In this document: in pieces, positions 9,513-17,668 of the stretch
How positions within the stretch are numbered: the stretch's first letter is position 1
Layout: every line of letters starts with the position of its first letter
The notes under the pieces: generated by a model
What the model was told of the DNA's origin: nothing
The model's database searches: none
The model's input: the letters and a program-made list of their open reading frames with translations, nothing else
Program-made: the position numbers and the translations under genes
Assembly: GCA_025350365.1 (NCBI GenBank)
Contig: JANXXY010000224.1
Span: 1 to 43,764, forward strand
Direction: 5' to 3'
DNA length: 43,764 nucleotides
Source of the DNA: Bacteroidales bacterium
GTDB lineage: Bacteria > Bacteroidota > Bacteroidia > Bacteroidales > JAAUTT01

Positions 9513-10889
9513 ATGAATACAATTATTGCTATATCTCTTCTTGGTGTTATCACATTATTTCTGGGAATTTTTAATCTCAAGCGGTGGCTTCTACCAGTAA
9601 TAATAGCAGGCTTAGTCATTGCCCTTGGTTTGGATATAGCCGATTGGGGAACAACGACATATTACTTCAGTAACATGTTTTTTACTGATAAGTTTTATGT
9701 GTCGTTTGCTGGTTTGATGATTGTTGCAACCATTGTAACCTTTCTTATTTCGGCTCAGTATTATAAAGAAGAAACCCGAAGCCTCGAAGGTATTTTCGCT
9801 ATTATACTTTTCTCGCTGGTTGGCGGACTTATTATGATTTCGTCAGGTAATCTGGCTACTTTCTTTATCGGGTTGGAGATACTTTCTATCTCTTTATACT
9901 TACTTGCCGGAAGTCATAAAAATTCCAGTTTCTCCAACGAAGCTGCTATGAAATACTTTCTCATGGGATCGTTCGCCTCCGCATTTTTGTTGTTTGGTAT
10001 CGCGTTGGTTTATGGAGCAACGGGGTCGCTATACAATAAAGATATTGCGCTGTTCATTAACACCAATGCCTGGAATTTGAGTTCGTTGTTAAAGGCAGGA
10101 GTTTTTCTAATTTCCGTTGGCATGGCGTTTAAGGTTGCCGCTGTTCCATTTCATTTTTGGGCTCCCGATGTGTATCATGGATCGCCCACATTGATTACCT
10201 CTTATATGATTACGGTTGTAAAGGCTGCAGGTTTTGCTGCTTTTCTCCGGTTAACCACTACCTGCTTCGGGTTGGATACCGATTTATGGGCGCAAAACAT
10301 TGCTATTATTGCCGCATTATCTATTATTGTTGGCAATATAGGAGCACTATCTCAAACACGGACCAAACGGATGCTTGCCTATTCAAGTATCGCACATACC
10401 GGTTACATTCTAATTGTATTAGTGGCTGCTCAAAAATCAGCTTCAGCAGTGTTGTTTTATTATTCTATTGCCTATATACTTTCCAATCTTTCGGCATTTA
10501 TTGTAGTGATTATGGTTAAAAAATCGACAGGGAGCTCAGGCATCGATTCATTCAACGGATTGGCAAAGGTTAATCCTGTGGTTGCTTTGTGCGCGGCAAT
10601 TTCTTTTTTATCGCTTGCAGGTATTCCCCCATTGGCCGGGTTTATGGCAAAGTATATAGTTTTTACCTCGGCGCTTTTGCAAGGTTATATCTGGTTAGTG
10701 GTTATTGCCATTATAGGATCAATTATCAGTATTTTCTATTATTTCCGACCAATTATCAATATGTATATGAAAAAGCCTGATTACGAACAGATTGATACAC
10801 CAAAATTATCGATGGTTGTTCTGGTTATTCTCACCATTTTAACTGTTGTTATTGGCTTTGTGCCAGGGTTAATTTTGAGCTGGATGTAA
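9513..10889 (+). CDS. nuoN: NADH-quinone oxidoreductase subunit N
   Basis: FFIGLEILSISLYLLAGS, AAVPFHFWAPDVYHGSPTLITSYM, MLAYSSIAHTGYILI motifs. Confidence 0.96.
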   Translation: MNTIIAISLLGVITLFLGIFNLKRWLLPVIIAGLVIALGLDIADWGTTTYYFSNMFFTDKFYVSFAGLMIVATIVTFLISAQYYKEETRSLEGIFAIILFSLVGGLIMISSGNLATFFIGLEILSISLYLLAGSHKNSSFSNEAAMKYFLMGSFASAFLLFGIALVYGATGSLYNKDIALFINTNAWNLSSLLKAGVFLISVGMAFKVAAVPFHFWAPDVYHGSPTLITSYMITVVKAAGFAAFLRLTTTCFGLDTDLWAQNIAIIAALSIIVGNIGALSQTRTKRMLAYSSIAHTGYILIVLVAAQKSASAVLFYYSIAYILSNLSAFIVVIMVKKSTGSSGIDSFNGLAKVNPVVALCAAISFLSLAGIPPLAGFMAKYIVFTSALLQGYIWLVVIAIIGSIISIFYYFRPIINMYMKKPDYEQIDTPKLSMVVLVILTILTVVIGFVPGLILSWM

Positions 10890-10906
10890 ATCGTATTTGT
10901 ATCCTT

Positions 10907-11338
10907 TTATCCCATATTTCCGGTAAGCAGCATCTTGTAAAATATATACATCGTCTGAAAGATCAGATTTTTGAATGTGATCAGAAAAAGGAGTAACGAA
11001 AGTGTAATATCAACGTTTGTAATTAGTTTAAGTGTAATACTCGATTTACGAACCAGCATAATTGCAAACAAACGCATCAACAGTTGTAAAGCAAAGAATA
11101 AAAATACCGGAATACTGTTACGTTGAAATTCCATGGCATCGGTAAACCTTAATCTTACAATGGCAGAAAATCCGCGTGACATCCCACAGGTGGGACATTT
11201 CGACCCGAGCAATTCCTCGTGAATGCATTTCACAGGATGTTCATTTTTGTAAGGGTTGTATAGCCCGGAATAAATAAAAATTACCAGAATGATTCCCGCA
11301 AAAATAAAATTGATTAATAAGTAACTGCGTTTATCCAT
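10907..11338 (-). CDS. DUF2752 family membrane protein
   Basis: CPTCGMSRGFSAIVRLRFTDA motif typical of DUF2752, with TM segments. Confidence 0.8.
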   Translation of the reverse strand: MDKRSYLLINFIFAGIILVIFIYSGLYNPYKNEHPVKCIHEELLGSKCPTCGMSRGFSAIVRLRFTDAMEFQRNSIPVFLFFALQLLMRLFAIMLVRKSSITLKLITNVDITLSLLLFLITFKNLIFQTMYIFYKMLLTGNMG

Positions 11339-11360
11339 CCGGTTTTTCGATTAATGATAT

Positions 11361-12047
11361 TTATTTTTTAAGAGAGTCCAGGTCGTTTTCGTATTTTTTA
11401 TTCAGCTTGTTTAGTCGTTCCTGCTGATCTTCTGTAAAACTTGAAACTGTGGTTGCGAGTTTGGTGATGAGTTGCGTAAGTTTAAGAGACACCTCCGAAT
11501 AAGCCTGTATAGCTTTGGAATCGCCATTTTTTGATTTTTTCTGAAGATGAATCGTTTCTTTAATAAGTTTCTCATAACCTTCGAGGAATTTATTGAATTG
11601 CTCATCAGTCATAGGCTTGTTTATTTCAATTTTCAGCGCCCCACTATCGACTTTATTTTCGAGTTGTTCTAAAACTTTCTCCAGGTTGTTTCCGAATTCA
11701 GCCATATTTTCGTCAATCCCTTTGCCTGTTTCCTCTTCAATGGCATTTTCGATCTGGTTCTTGATCCAGGGAGCTTTATGCCCGATGGATGCAAAAACCA
11801 ATCCCCAAATAGCAGCAACTGAAGTACCTATAATAGAAATAACCAGTGCCGCGATAATTAAACCTTTGGCTCCGTTGCCCTTTGTTGCCTGATTGTAGGC
11901 AATAGCGCTAAATGTGATGGCAATTGCACCTGGTATCAGAGCTAATAAACCGATGCATGGAATAAAAGCAATAACCAGAGCAATAATTCCAAGGACAAGA
12001 CCAGCAATTCCTAATCCTTGACCGGCGTTTGATTTGTTGTTTTCCAT
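11361..12047 (-). CDS. DUF4190 domain-containing membrane protein
   Basis: GLGIAGLVLGIIALVIAFIP...IPGAIAITFSAIAYNQATKGNGAKGLIIAALVISIIG; start placed at ATG 12047 (MENNKSNAG) rather than the track's 12149. Confidence 0.7.
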   Translation of the reverse strand: MENNKSNAGQGLGIAGLVLGIIALVIAFIPCIGLLALIPGAIAITFSAIAYNQATKGNGAKGLIIAALVISIIGTSVAAIWGLVFASIGHKAPWIKNQIENAIEEETGKGIDENMAEFGNNLEKVLEQLENKVDSGALKIEINKPMTDEQFNKFLEGYEKLIKETIHLQKKSKNGDSKAIQAYSEVSLKLTQLITKLATTVSSFTEDQQERLNKLNKKYENDLDSLKK

Positions 12048-12071
12048 AATAGATAATTGTTTAGCTGTTAA

Positions 12072-12110
12072 TATTATTCCAAAGGTAAGAAAAAGACAAT
12101 AGTAGTGTAT
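12072..12110 (+). repeat. Direct repeat, left copy flanking the accessory region
   Basis: TATTATTCCAAAGGTAAGAAAAAGACAATAGTAGTGTAT; matches 15632-15669 with one 1-nt indel and one mismatch. Confidence 0.85.
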
Positions 12111-12346
12111 GGGTTCAGTCGGAAATGTTAGGGACTGCAAGACAAACAATTAAATCCGCAATGCATTAAACTGTAATTTCTAATGCTTTACAAAGTTAAT
12201 AATAAAATCCTCTACTGCCCCCTTGTTATAAGAACCTCAAATTCAATATTTATCTGTATTTTTTTAATGCTTCCCAAAAAAAATGTGCGATAAATTACCA
12301 ACCTTCTAACATTTTTGCCGTGTAAGTTTCCATAAATAAAAAGCTT

Positions 12347-12679
12347 ATGAAGGGGGAAAGTGTAATAAAAAAAATAGAAGAGAATTGGCTGTTTGCTTCG
12401 AGAAAATTAAATTTTGAAATAGTATGTCCATTTTTAATTAAGTCTGAGGGTATTGAAAAAAAGGTATTTGCTTTTCTACCAACCTATGGTTCAAAAAATG
12501 GAATGATTATTGATTTTATTTACCCCCCTGATTTTTATATTGATACTAAAATAATTAATTTGGCTAAAAAAAATGGATATTATTATAGTTTTATAAACCC
12601 AGATAAATTTTTAATCTATAATGAAGGAAATTTTATGGAAGCTTTAGAAGATTGGGGAAATTTTATGGAATTGAAATAA
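12347..12679 (+). CDS. Hypothetical protein, possible orphan immunity protein
   Basis: 110-aa ORF, AT-rich, next to another small ORF and an RHS fragment; family not recognised. Confidence 0.45.
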   Translation: MKGESVIKKIEENWLFASRKLNFEIVCPFLIKSEGIEKKVFAFLPTYGSKNGMIIDFIYPPDFYIDTKIINLAKKNGYYYSFINPDKFLIYNEGNFMEALEDWGNFMELK

Positions 12680-12721
12680 TACTCTTCAGCTAGTAAAATG
12701 GGATTGTAAATTATAATTAAA

Positions 12722-13072
12722 ATGAACAGTTTAGAGATGGCGATGATCAAAAGTATTGCGAACAGCAATAAAGAGCAATACCCGTTTATTGAAAATCATT
12801 TACCTTACCTGAAAGTTAATCAGCGAAATCTGACAGGTGCTGGAATGTACGTTAATTTTGAATATTTACCCGAAGGAAAGTCTTTAATAAAATCTGAATA
12901 TGGTGATGGTATTCTTGGAAGCAATCAAATTGCTGAACTAAATACAATGAGCAACGGTTTGGGTTTTTCACTTGAATTAGAAAAAGGGGAAATAAAATAT
13001 TTGGAAATTTTTACTTATGGTGATGAGGCTTGGGATGGGACTTATAATTTGTTTACTTTAATTGATATTTAA
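12722..13072 (+). CDS. Hypothetical protein, possible orphan immunity protein
   Basis: 116-aa ORF (MNSLEMAMIKSIANSNKEQYPFIENHLPYLKV...GDEAWDGTY); located near RHS fragment. Confidence 0.5.
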   Translation: MNSLEMAMIKSIANSNKEQYPFIENHLPYLKVNQRNLTGAGMYVNFEYLPEGKSLIKSEYGDGILGSNQIAELNTMSNGLGFSLELEKGEIKYLEIFTYGDEAWDGTYNLFTLIDI

Positions 13073-13122
13073 AGGATTATACCCCCCGCTAACCGAAGTG
13101 TTCAGGAATAAATGAGCGGCTC

Positions 13123-13172
13123 GGCGAAGTTTCGTTAACTTCGCCGTATTAAATAGCGGTCTCCTGACCGCT
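13123..13172 (+). repeat. Two adjacent perfect hairpins
   Basis: GGCGAAGTT-TCGTT-AACTTCGCC (13123-13145) and AGCGGTC-TCCT-GACCGCT (13155-13172). Confidence 0.75.
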
Positions 13173-13260
13173 GCAATAAAATACCGCTTAGTTTTGTAAA
13201 ATTGGTAAACTGTTATAGACCTGTTTTGTTCTGAAATCTCAGTATCATTTCTGGGGCGGA

Positions 13261-14199
13261 GTGGAAAAAACCATGCAGCGCCATCATTTTGATGCCTCCA
13301 ACTCCCTGGCTATCGAGCAGAATTTTCAATACGATCACTCAGGGCGGTTAAAATCAACTACCGAAAGTGTCAACGGGAAAACCCCTGTTACCACCTCACA
13401 AATGGTTTATAACGAACTGGGACAAGCGGCCGCCAAAAAACTAAATGATACTACGTCCGGTCAATGGCAAAAGGTCGATTATGCCTACAATATCCGCGGC
13501 TGGCTCACAGGTATAAATCCTCGTTTTAATCCTGTCGAAAACGACCTTTTTAGTCTGAAATTATACTATAACGATACGATAGGACCTTTACAGGGAGCGC
13601 CGCAGTTCAACGGCAACATCAGCGCCATGAAGTGGAAGAACAAGGCCGAAGTGGAAAGCGGCTACGAATATCAGGCTTATGGCTTCAATTACGACAAGCT
13701 CAATCGTCTCACATCCGGCAAACATGGCCTCTGCAATACCTCCGGCGTTTTTCCGGCTGAGTATATGGATCGCTATAACGAAGGGAACATTGATTACGAC
13801 AGTAATGGTAATATATTAAAATTAAACCGCACAGGCGGCTACAAAGATGTAAACGACATTCGGTTTGGGTTGTTGGATAGTTTGAAATACCAGTACCTGC
13901 CTAATAGCAACCAGTTAATGAATATTACCGACAATGCCAATGTGGACTCCTACGGCTACAATGACCGCAATAAAGACACCACTGACTTTGCATATGATGG
14001 CAATGGCAACCTTAGGCAATATAAGGACAAGAATATTAAAAGCATTGATTATAATTTCTTAAATTTACCAAAGAAAATTGTATTTGACAATGCCGATTCC
14101 ATCGTGTATATTTACGATGCCAATGGCAGTAAGCACATTAAAAAGTTCTTTGAAAAAGGCAAACAGATTGGAAACAATCTGGTTCACAACAAATGCTAA
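13261..14199 (+). pseudogene. RHS/YD-repeat protein fragment
   Basis: YDHSGRLKS, YNIRGWLTGIN, YDKLNRLTSG, YDSNGNILKLNR, YDGNGNLRQY, YIYDANGSK repeats; no signal peptide and no C-terminal core or toxin domain. Confidence 0.75.
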
Positions 14200-14446
14200 A
14201 CATGAGGATATGCCTCAAAAATGGGCAAAGCGATAAATTACGAATTTTTATTGCAGATTATCAAAACGTTGCATAAAGAGAATATTGTCGTACACCCCCC
14301 TGGTAATAGCTTTTCCGTTGTTCTACAAACTTATTGTGATGCTCCTTTGCAAGCTGAAATTTAATTTGTATCTTTCTATTTATCCATAACCTTCAACAAG
14401 TTAGCCCTTATTTAATGAAAAATAAGCAGCATAAGATTTAAAATTA

Positions 14447-14454
14447 TATCTTTG
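14447..14454 (+). promoter_or_regulatory. Bacteroidetes-type -7 element TATCTTTG upstream of antitoxin
   Basis: Matches TAnnTTTG; 21 nt before ATG 14476. Confidence 0.45.
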
Positions 14455-14475
14455 TTATCATTAAAGTTTTTTGAT

Positions 14476-14703
14476 ATGGAAAAAGATGTTTTAATAAAAA
14501 AGGCTATTAATAATATTCAACGGCTACCTGTCGCTAAAGTTAAGGAAGTTAATGATTTCGCTGAATTTTTATTAAATAAAATTGACGACCAGATGATAAC
14601 GGAAGGGTTTAAAAGGATTTCCTCTTCATCAAAGTCATTAGATTTTCTAAATAATGAACCTTATTTGTATACTGTAACAGATTTAAAAGTAAAATACAAG
14701 TGA
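14476..14703 (+). CDS. Antitoxin-like protein of a type II TA pair
   Basis: MEKDVLIKKAINNIQRLPVAKVKEVNDFAEFLLNKID...LYTVTDLKVKYK; small ORF overlapping the downstream toxin frame by 4 nt (GTGA). Confidence 0.65.
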   Translation: MEKDVLIKKAINNIQRLPVAKVKEVNDFAEFLLNKIDDQMITEGFKRISSSSKSLDFLNNEPYLYTVTDLKVKYK

Positions 14704-15026
14704 AAAAAGGTTCAATTGTATTGATTCCATTTCCTTTTACGGACTTAAAAGGCATTAAAAACAGACCAGCGGTAGTTTTATTTGCCAATGAATTGGATGT
14801 AACTATCTGTTTTATTACTTCAGAGCTTAAATGGCAAGAGGAATTTGATATTACTTAAACACCAACAGATACTAACGGATTAAAAACTACGTCTCTCATT
14901 AGGGTTTGCAAAATTGCGACTGTTGATACCGATTTGATACTTGGCGAGTTAGGTGAATTGACCCAAATTCAGATAAAAGAATTAAATAAAAACCTCATTA
15001 GTCTTCTGAAATTAAAAATCGGGTAG
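14700..15026 (+). pseudogene. PemK/MazF-like toxin disrupted by an in-frame stop
   Basis: GTG at 14700: MKKGSIVLIPFPFTDLKGIKNRPAVVLFANELDVTICFITSELKWQEEFDIT*TPTDTNGLKTTSLIRVCKIATVDTDLILGELGELTQIQIKELNKNLISLLKLKIG*; stop TAA at 14856-14858, same frame to TAG 15024. Confidence 0.8.
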
Positions 15027-15097
15027 GAGAAACGGGATTATTTCTCGTTTCGACCTCCCACACCACCATACGTGCCGTTCGGCATAAGGCAGTTTAT
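15018..15097 (-). mobile_element. Group II intron 3' fragment (domains V and VI)
   Basis: Minus strand: D5-like ACTGCCTTATGCC-GAAC-GGC-AC-GTATGGTGGT with 2-nt AC bulge (15062-15093), then D6-like GGGAGGTCGAAACGAGAAATAATCCCGTTTCTCCTACCC with a bulged A 7 nt from the 3' end ...CCCGAT. Confidence 0.7.
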
Positions 15098-15279
15098 CAG
15101 TTAAGATTTTACTTGACAAAATTCAGGCACAAGAAATAATTATTTCAAAGCTTGAGACAGAAAATGCCGAACTCCAATCTCGTTTAAATTTAAACAATCC
15201 CAATAGTAGCAAACCTCCTTCAACCGATGAATTGCACAAAAAAGCTATTGAACTTAATAAACTTACAGACTCTAATTAA
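15097..15279 (+). mobile_element. IS66-family transposase N-terminal fragment
   Basis: Frame 15109-15279: LLDKIQAQEIIISKLETENAELQSRLNLNNPNSSKPPSTDELHKKAIELNKLTDSN*; ENAELxxRL...NSSKPPS is the IS66 TnpC N-terminal signature. Confidence 0.75.
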
Positions 15280-15290
15280 TAAATTTGTAT

Positions 15291-15584
15291 ATGCGTATAA
15301 TCATTATACTTATTCTTTTTCTCTTTAGCTTCAAGTGTTATGCAAAGGAAACTCCTGATAGCCTAATAAGTAATTTATTTGATTTTTTAAATATGAAAGG
15401 GGAATTGCCCAAAGAGCTTAATCAAGATAAAAAAGGTGATTCCGATTTCTTTTATATACAAGATGTTCTTGGAGTAGGTAAAAATTATTCTCAAGAATAC
15501 GGAGTTTTTAAATTTCTTTGTAAATATAATGAAGAGTCTCATTATAATGTATTTATAAAAAAAGATAAAGCAATTGAGATTTAA
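15291..15584 (+). CDS. Hypothetical small protein with signal peptide
   Basis: MRIIIILILFLFSFKCYAKETPDSL...; start codon uncertain. Confidence 0.4.
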   Translation: MRIIIILILFLFSFKCYAKETPDSLISNLFDFLNMKGELPKELNQDKKGDSDFFYIQDVLGVGKNYSQEYGVFKFLCKYNEESHYNVFIKKDKAIEI

Positions 15585-15631
15585 TTACAAACATTCAAAT
15601 TCAAAAAAATAATGATCGGTTCAAAGTGTTG

Positions 15632-15669
15632 TATTATTCCAAAGGTAAGAAAAGACAATAGTCGTGTAT
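15632..15669 (+). repeat. Direct repeat, right copy flanking the accessory region
   Basis: TATTATTCCAAAGGTAAGAAAAGACAATAGTCGTGTAT; see 12072-12110. Confidence 0.85.
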
Positions 15670-15714
15670 CGGATTTCATAATTCGTTGTTCGTAATTTGA
15701 TATTGGTAAAATAT

Positions 15715-16230
15715 TTACTTAAAGTTCCTCACAATCTCCAACATATCTTTTTCCAGAGTCGTTTTAGGAGTTTCGACAATTCTGTTTTCACGATTATTTG
15801 AATAAAAGATAAACGTTGGTACACGTTCAATTTTAAGATGAACCAGACTGAAGTGTGATGTCTTTTTCTGATGATCGACTGCAATAAACGTAACGTTTTT
15901 TTGATCGAAACCTACATTATCAAGAATCTTTAAAAAGTGTGGCACTTCTCGCTGACTGTCCGAGCACCACGAACCCATAATAACAAAAATCTTAAGATCG
16001 ACAGGTATTTTACGCTTTAACGATTTCATAGTTTTTTTATCTGGATTATAGTTGTCGTATCCCTCCTGGAACCAACTCTTGTATGGTGATGTGGTAAGAA
16101 TATCACGTGTGAAATATCCATATAAGATTTCAGACGAATCTTTTGGATCGATGATGGTTTGGTTAACGGGCTGGGCAAGAGCTGACGTTCCAAAAACAGT
16201 AACAAGCAATAAACCAATAAATATTTTCAT
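15715..16230 (-). CDS. Secreted thioredoxin-like family protein
   Basis: Signal peptide MKIFIGLLLVTVFGTSALAQ; IFVIMGSWCSDSQREVPHFLKIL and VPTFIFY motifs; single WCSDS, not CxxC. Confidence 0.7.
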   Translation of the reverse strand: MKIFIGLLLVTVFGTSALAQPVNQTIIDPKDSSEILYGYFTRDILTTSPYKSWFQEGYDNYNPDKKTMKSLKRKIPVDLKIFVIMGSWCSDSQREVPHFLKILDNVGFDQKNVTFIAVDHQKKTSHFSLVHLKIERVPTFIFYSNNRENRIVETPKTTLEKDMLEIVRNFK

Positions 16231-16313
16231 GTTGTTTTTATTGCGAAGATACAACACCTGAACTTAGATGCCAATTGTTCTATTTTGCCACTTTAAATTT
16301 CAAATAATTTAAT

Positions 16314-16647
16314 AGGTATAGGCGCTTAGACAACCTAAATTTAGTATGTATGCCTACTTTTAATAAATACGTCCTAAACCCAACGGGTTTAAATGTTTAT
16401 AGAAAATTTGCACAACAAGAAAATTTCGACTCCAACGGAGTCGTACATCAGAAGGGCTCGCTCATTTCTATAAACATATTAACCCTCCGGGTTAAAGAAC
16501 TAATTAACTTTTATAAATAAAGTTATTAACACAATCAATGTCCATCTATTGGGATGATGTTAGGTCACCATTAATAAACATGGATTTGGTTAAGTCTTTT
16601 CATTTATAGTCAATTAATTAAATTGAGCGGTCTAAACGCCTATACCT
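16314..16647. mobile_element. MITE-like element with 18-bp terminal inverted repeats
   Basis: AGGTATAGGCGCTTAGAC (16314-16331) versus reverse complement of GTCTAAACGCCTATACCT (16630-16647), 17/18 identity; nested palindromes inside; no ORF. Confidence 0.55.
16377..16493. repeat. Composite nested inverted repeat
   Basis: AACCCAACGGGTT, AATGTTTATAGAAA ... CGACTCCAACGGAGTCG ... TTTCTATAAACATATT, AACCCTCCGGGTT arranged symmetrically. Confidence 0.75.
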
Positions 16648-16804
16648 GTAATTTAAAATTGTATATTCCAGACCATGAATGGTGAAGGCTGAAAAACAAC
16701 TGGTTCCATTTAGGGATTCAAGGTAAAATAGGCTTTTTTTCTAAAGTATTAAAGTAGAATTTGTTAATTTTTAGATTATTCAACGATATTTTTCATAATT
16801 AGTT

Positions 16805-16832
16805 TATATTTGCATAGTATATAAAGTACACT
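16805..16832 (+). promoter_or_regulatory. Putative promoter (-7 TATATTTG) and overlapping operator-like inverted repeat
   Basis: TATATTTG at 16805-16812, then AGTATATAAAGTACACT (16816-16832) with imperfect dyad AGTATA/TACACT, upstream of the regulator gene. Confidence 0.35.
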
Positions 16833-16863
16833 AAGTAAATATAATTTGTTAACTAACTGATTA

Positions 16864-17613
16864 ATGACTATTTCACACAAGATTATTTCTAATATTTCAG
16901 TTGATTGTGTCATATTTGGTTTCGATTTTGAAAAGCTGAATGTATTATTGGTTGAAAGAGAACTTGTGGATGAAAAATCAGGTAGAATATTAATTAAAGA
17001 TTTTACATTAACCGGATATCATATTTTTGAAGACGAAGATCTGGATAAGGCTGCCTATCGCATATTAAAAGATCTTACAGGCTTTGAAAACATTTATCTT
17101 GAACAATTTACCGTTTTTGGCAAAACCGACAGGGTTTCGAATGAAAAGGATCAGATTTGGTTAACCTATTTAAATCAGGGGTTTTCTGAAAGAATCCTCA
17201 CTGTTGGTTACTTTTCTCTTATCGACAGTACTAAAGTTACCTTGTCACATAACGAACGAAAAATACACTGGTTTCCAATTGATGAGGCTCACAATCTCGA
17301 GTGGGCTTTCGATCATAAACAAATATTTATGAAAGCGTTGGAAGTATTGCGCAATAAAGTACGCACTGAACCTATTGCGTTCGAACTTTTACCGGAACGG
17401 TTTACTCTCACTCAGCTTCAGAAACTATATGAAGCAATTTACGGAACGCCAATCGATAAACGTAATTTCCGAAAAAAAATAGTACAGATGCCTTTCATTG
17501 TGGCGTTAAAAGTGAAACAAAAAGGTGTGCCGCATAAACCGGCGCAATTGTTTCTTTTTAGTCGCGAAGTATTTGAAAAAACAAAAAAGGAGCGTTTGGG
17601 ATTCTTGTTTTAA
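16864..17613 (+). CDS. NrtR-like Nudix-domain transcriptional regulator
   Basis: N-terminal Nudix fold with degraded Nudix box (DLDKAAYRILKDLTGFENIYLEQFTVFG) and C-terminal wHTH-type FTLTQLQKLYEAIYGTPIDKRNFRKKI. Confidence 0.85.
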   Translation: MTISHKIISNISVDCVIFGFDFEKLNVLLVERELVDEKSGRILIKDFTLTGYHIFEDEDLDKAAYRILKDLTGFENIYLEQFTVFGKTDRVSNEKDQIWLTYLNQGFSERILTVGYFSLIDSTKVTLSHNERKIHWFPIDEAHNLEWAFDHKQIFMKALEVLRNKVRTEPIAFELLPERFTLTQLQKLYEAIYGTPIDKRNFRKKIVQMPFIVALKVKQKGVPHKPAQLFLFSREVFEKTKKERLGFLF

Positions 17614-17668
17614 TTGCTAAATAAATAAAGTCTTTAATTATAATTTACTAACGATAAAACTATTTACT

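Noticed and set aside
10157-10519. 120-aa plus-strand ORF in another frame
   Set aside because: Out-of-frame within nuoN; low-complexity Tyr/Cys-rich translation.
15285-15287. TTG start for the 15285 ORF
   Set aside because: TTG overlaps a TAAATTTG motif; ATG at 15291 is more plausible though still uncertain.
16377-16493. CRISPR array
   Set aside because: Repeats are inverted and palindromic, not regularly spaced direct repeats; no cas genes in the window.
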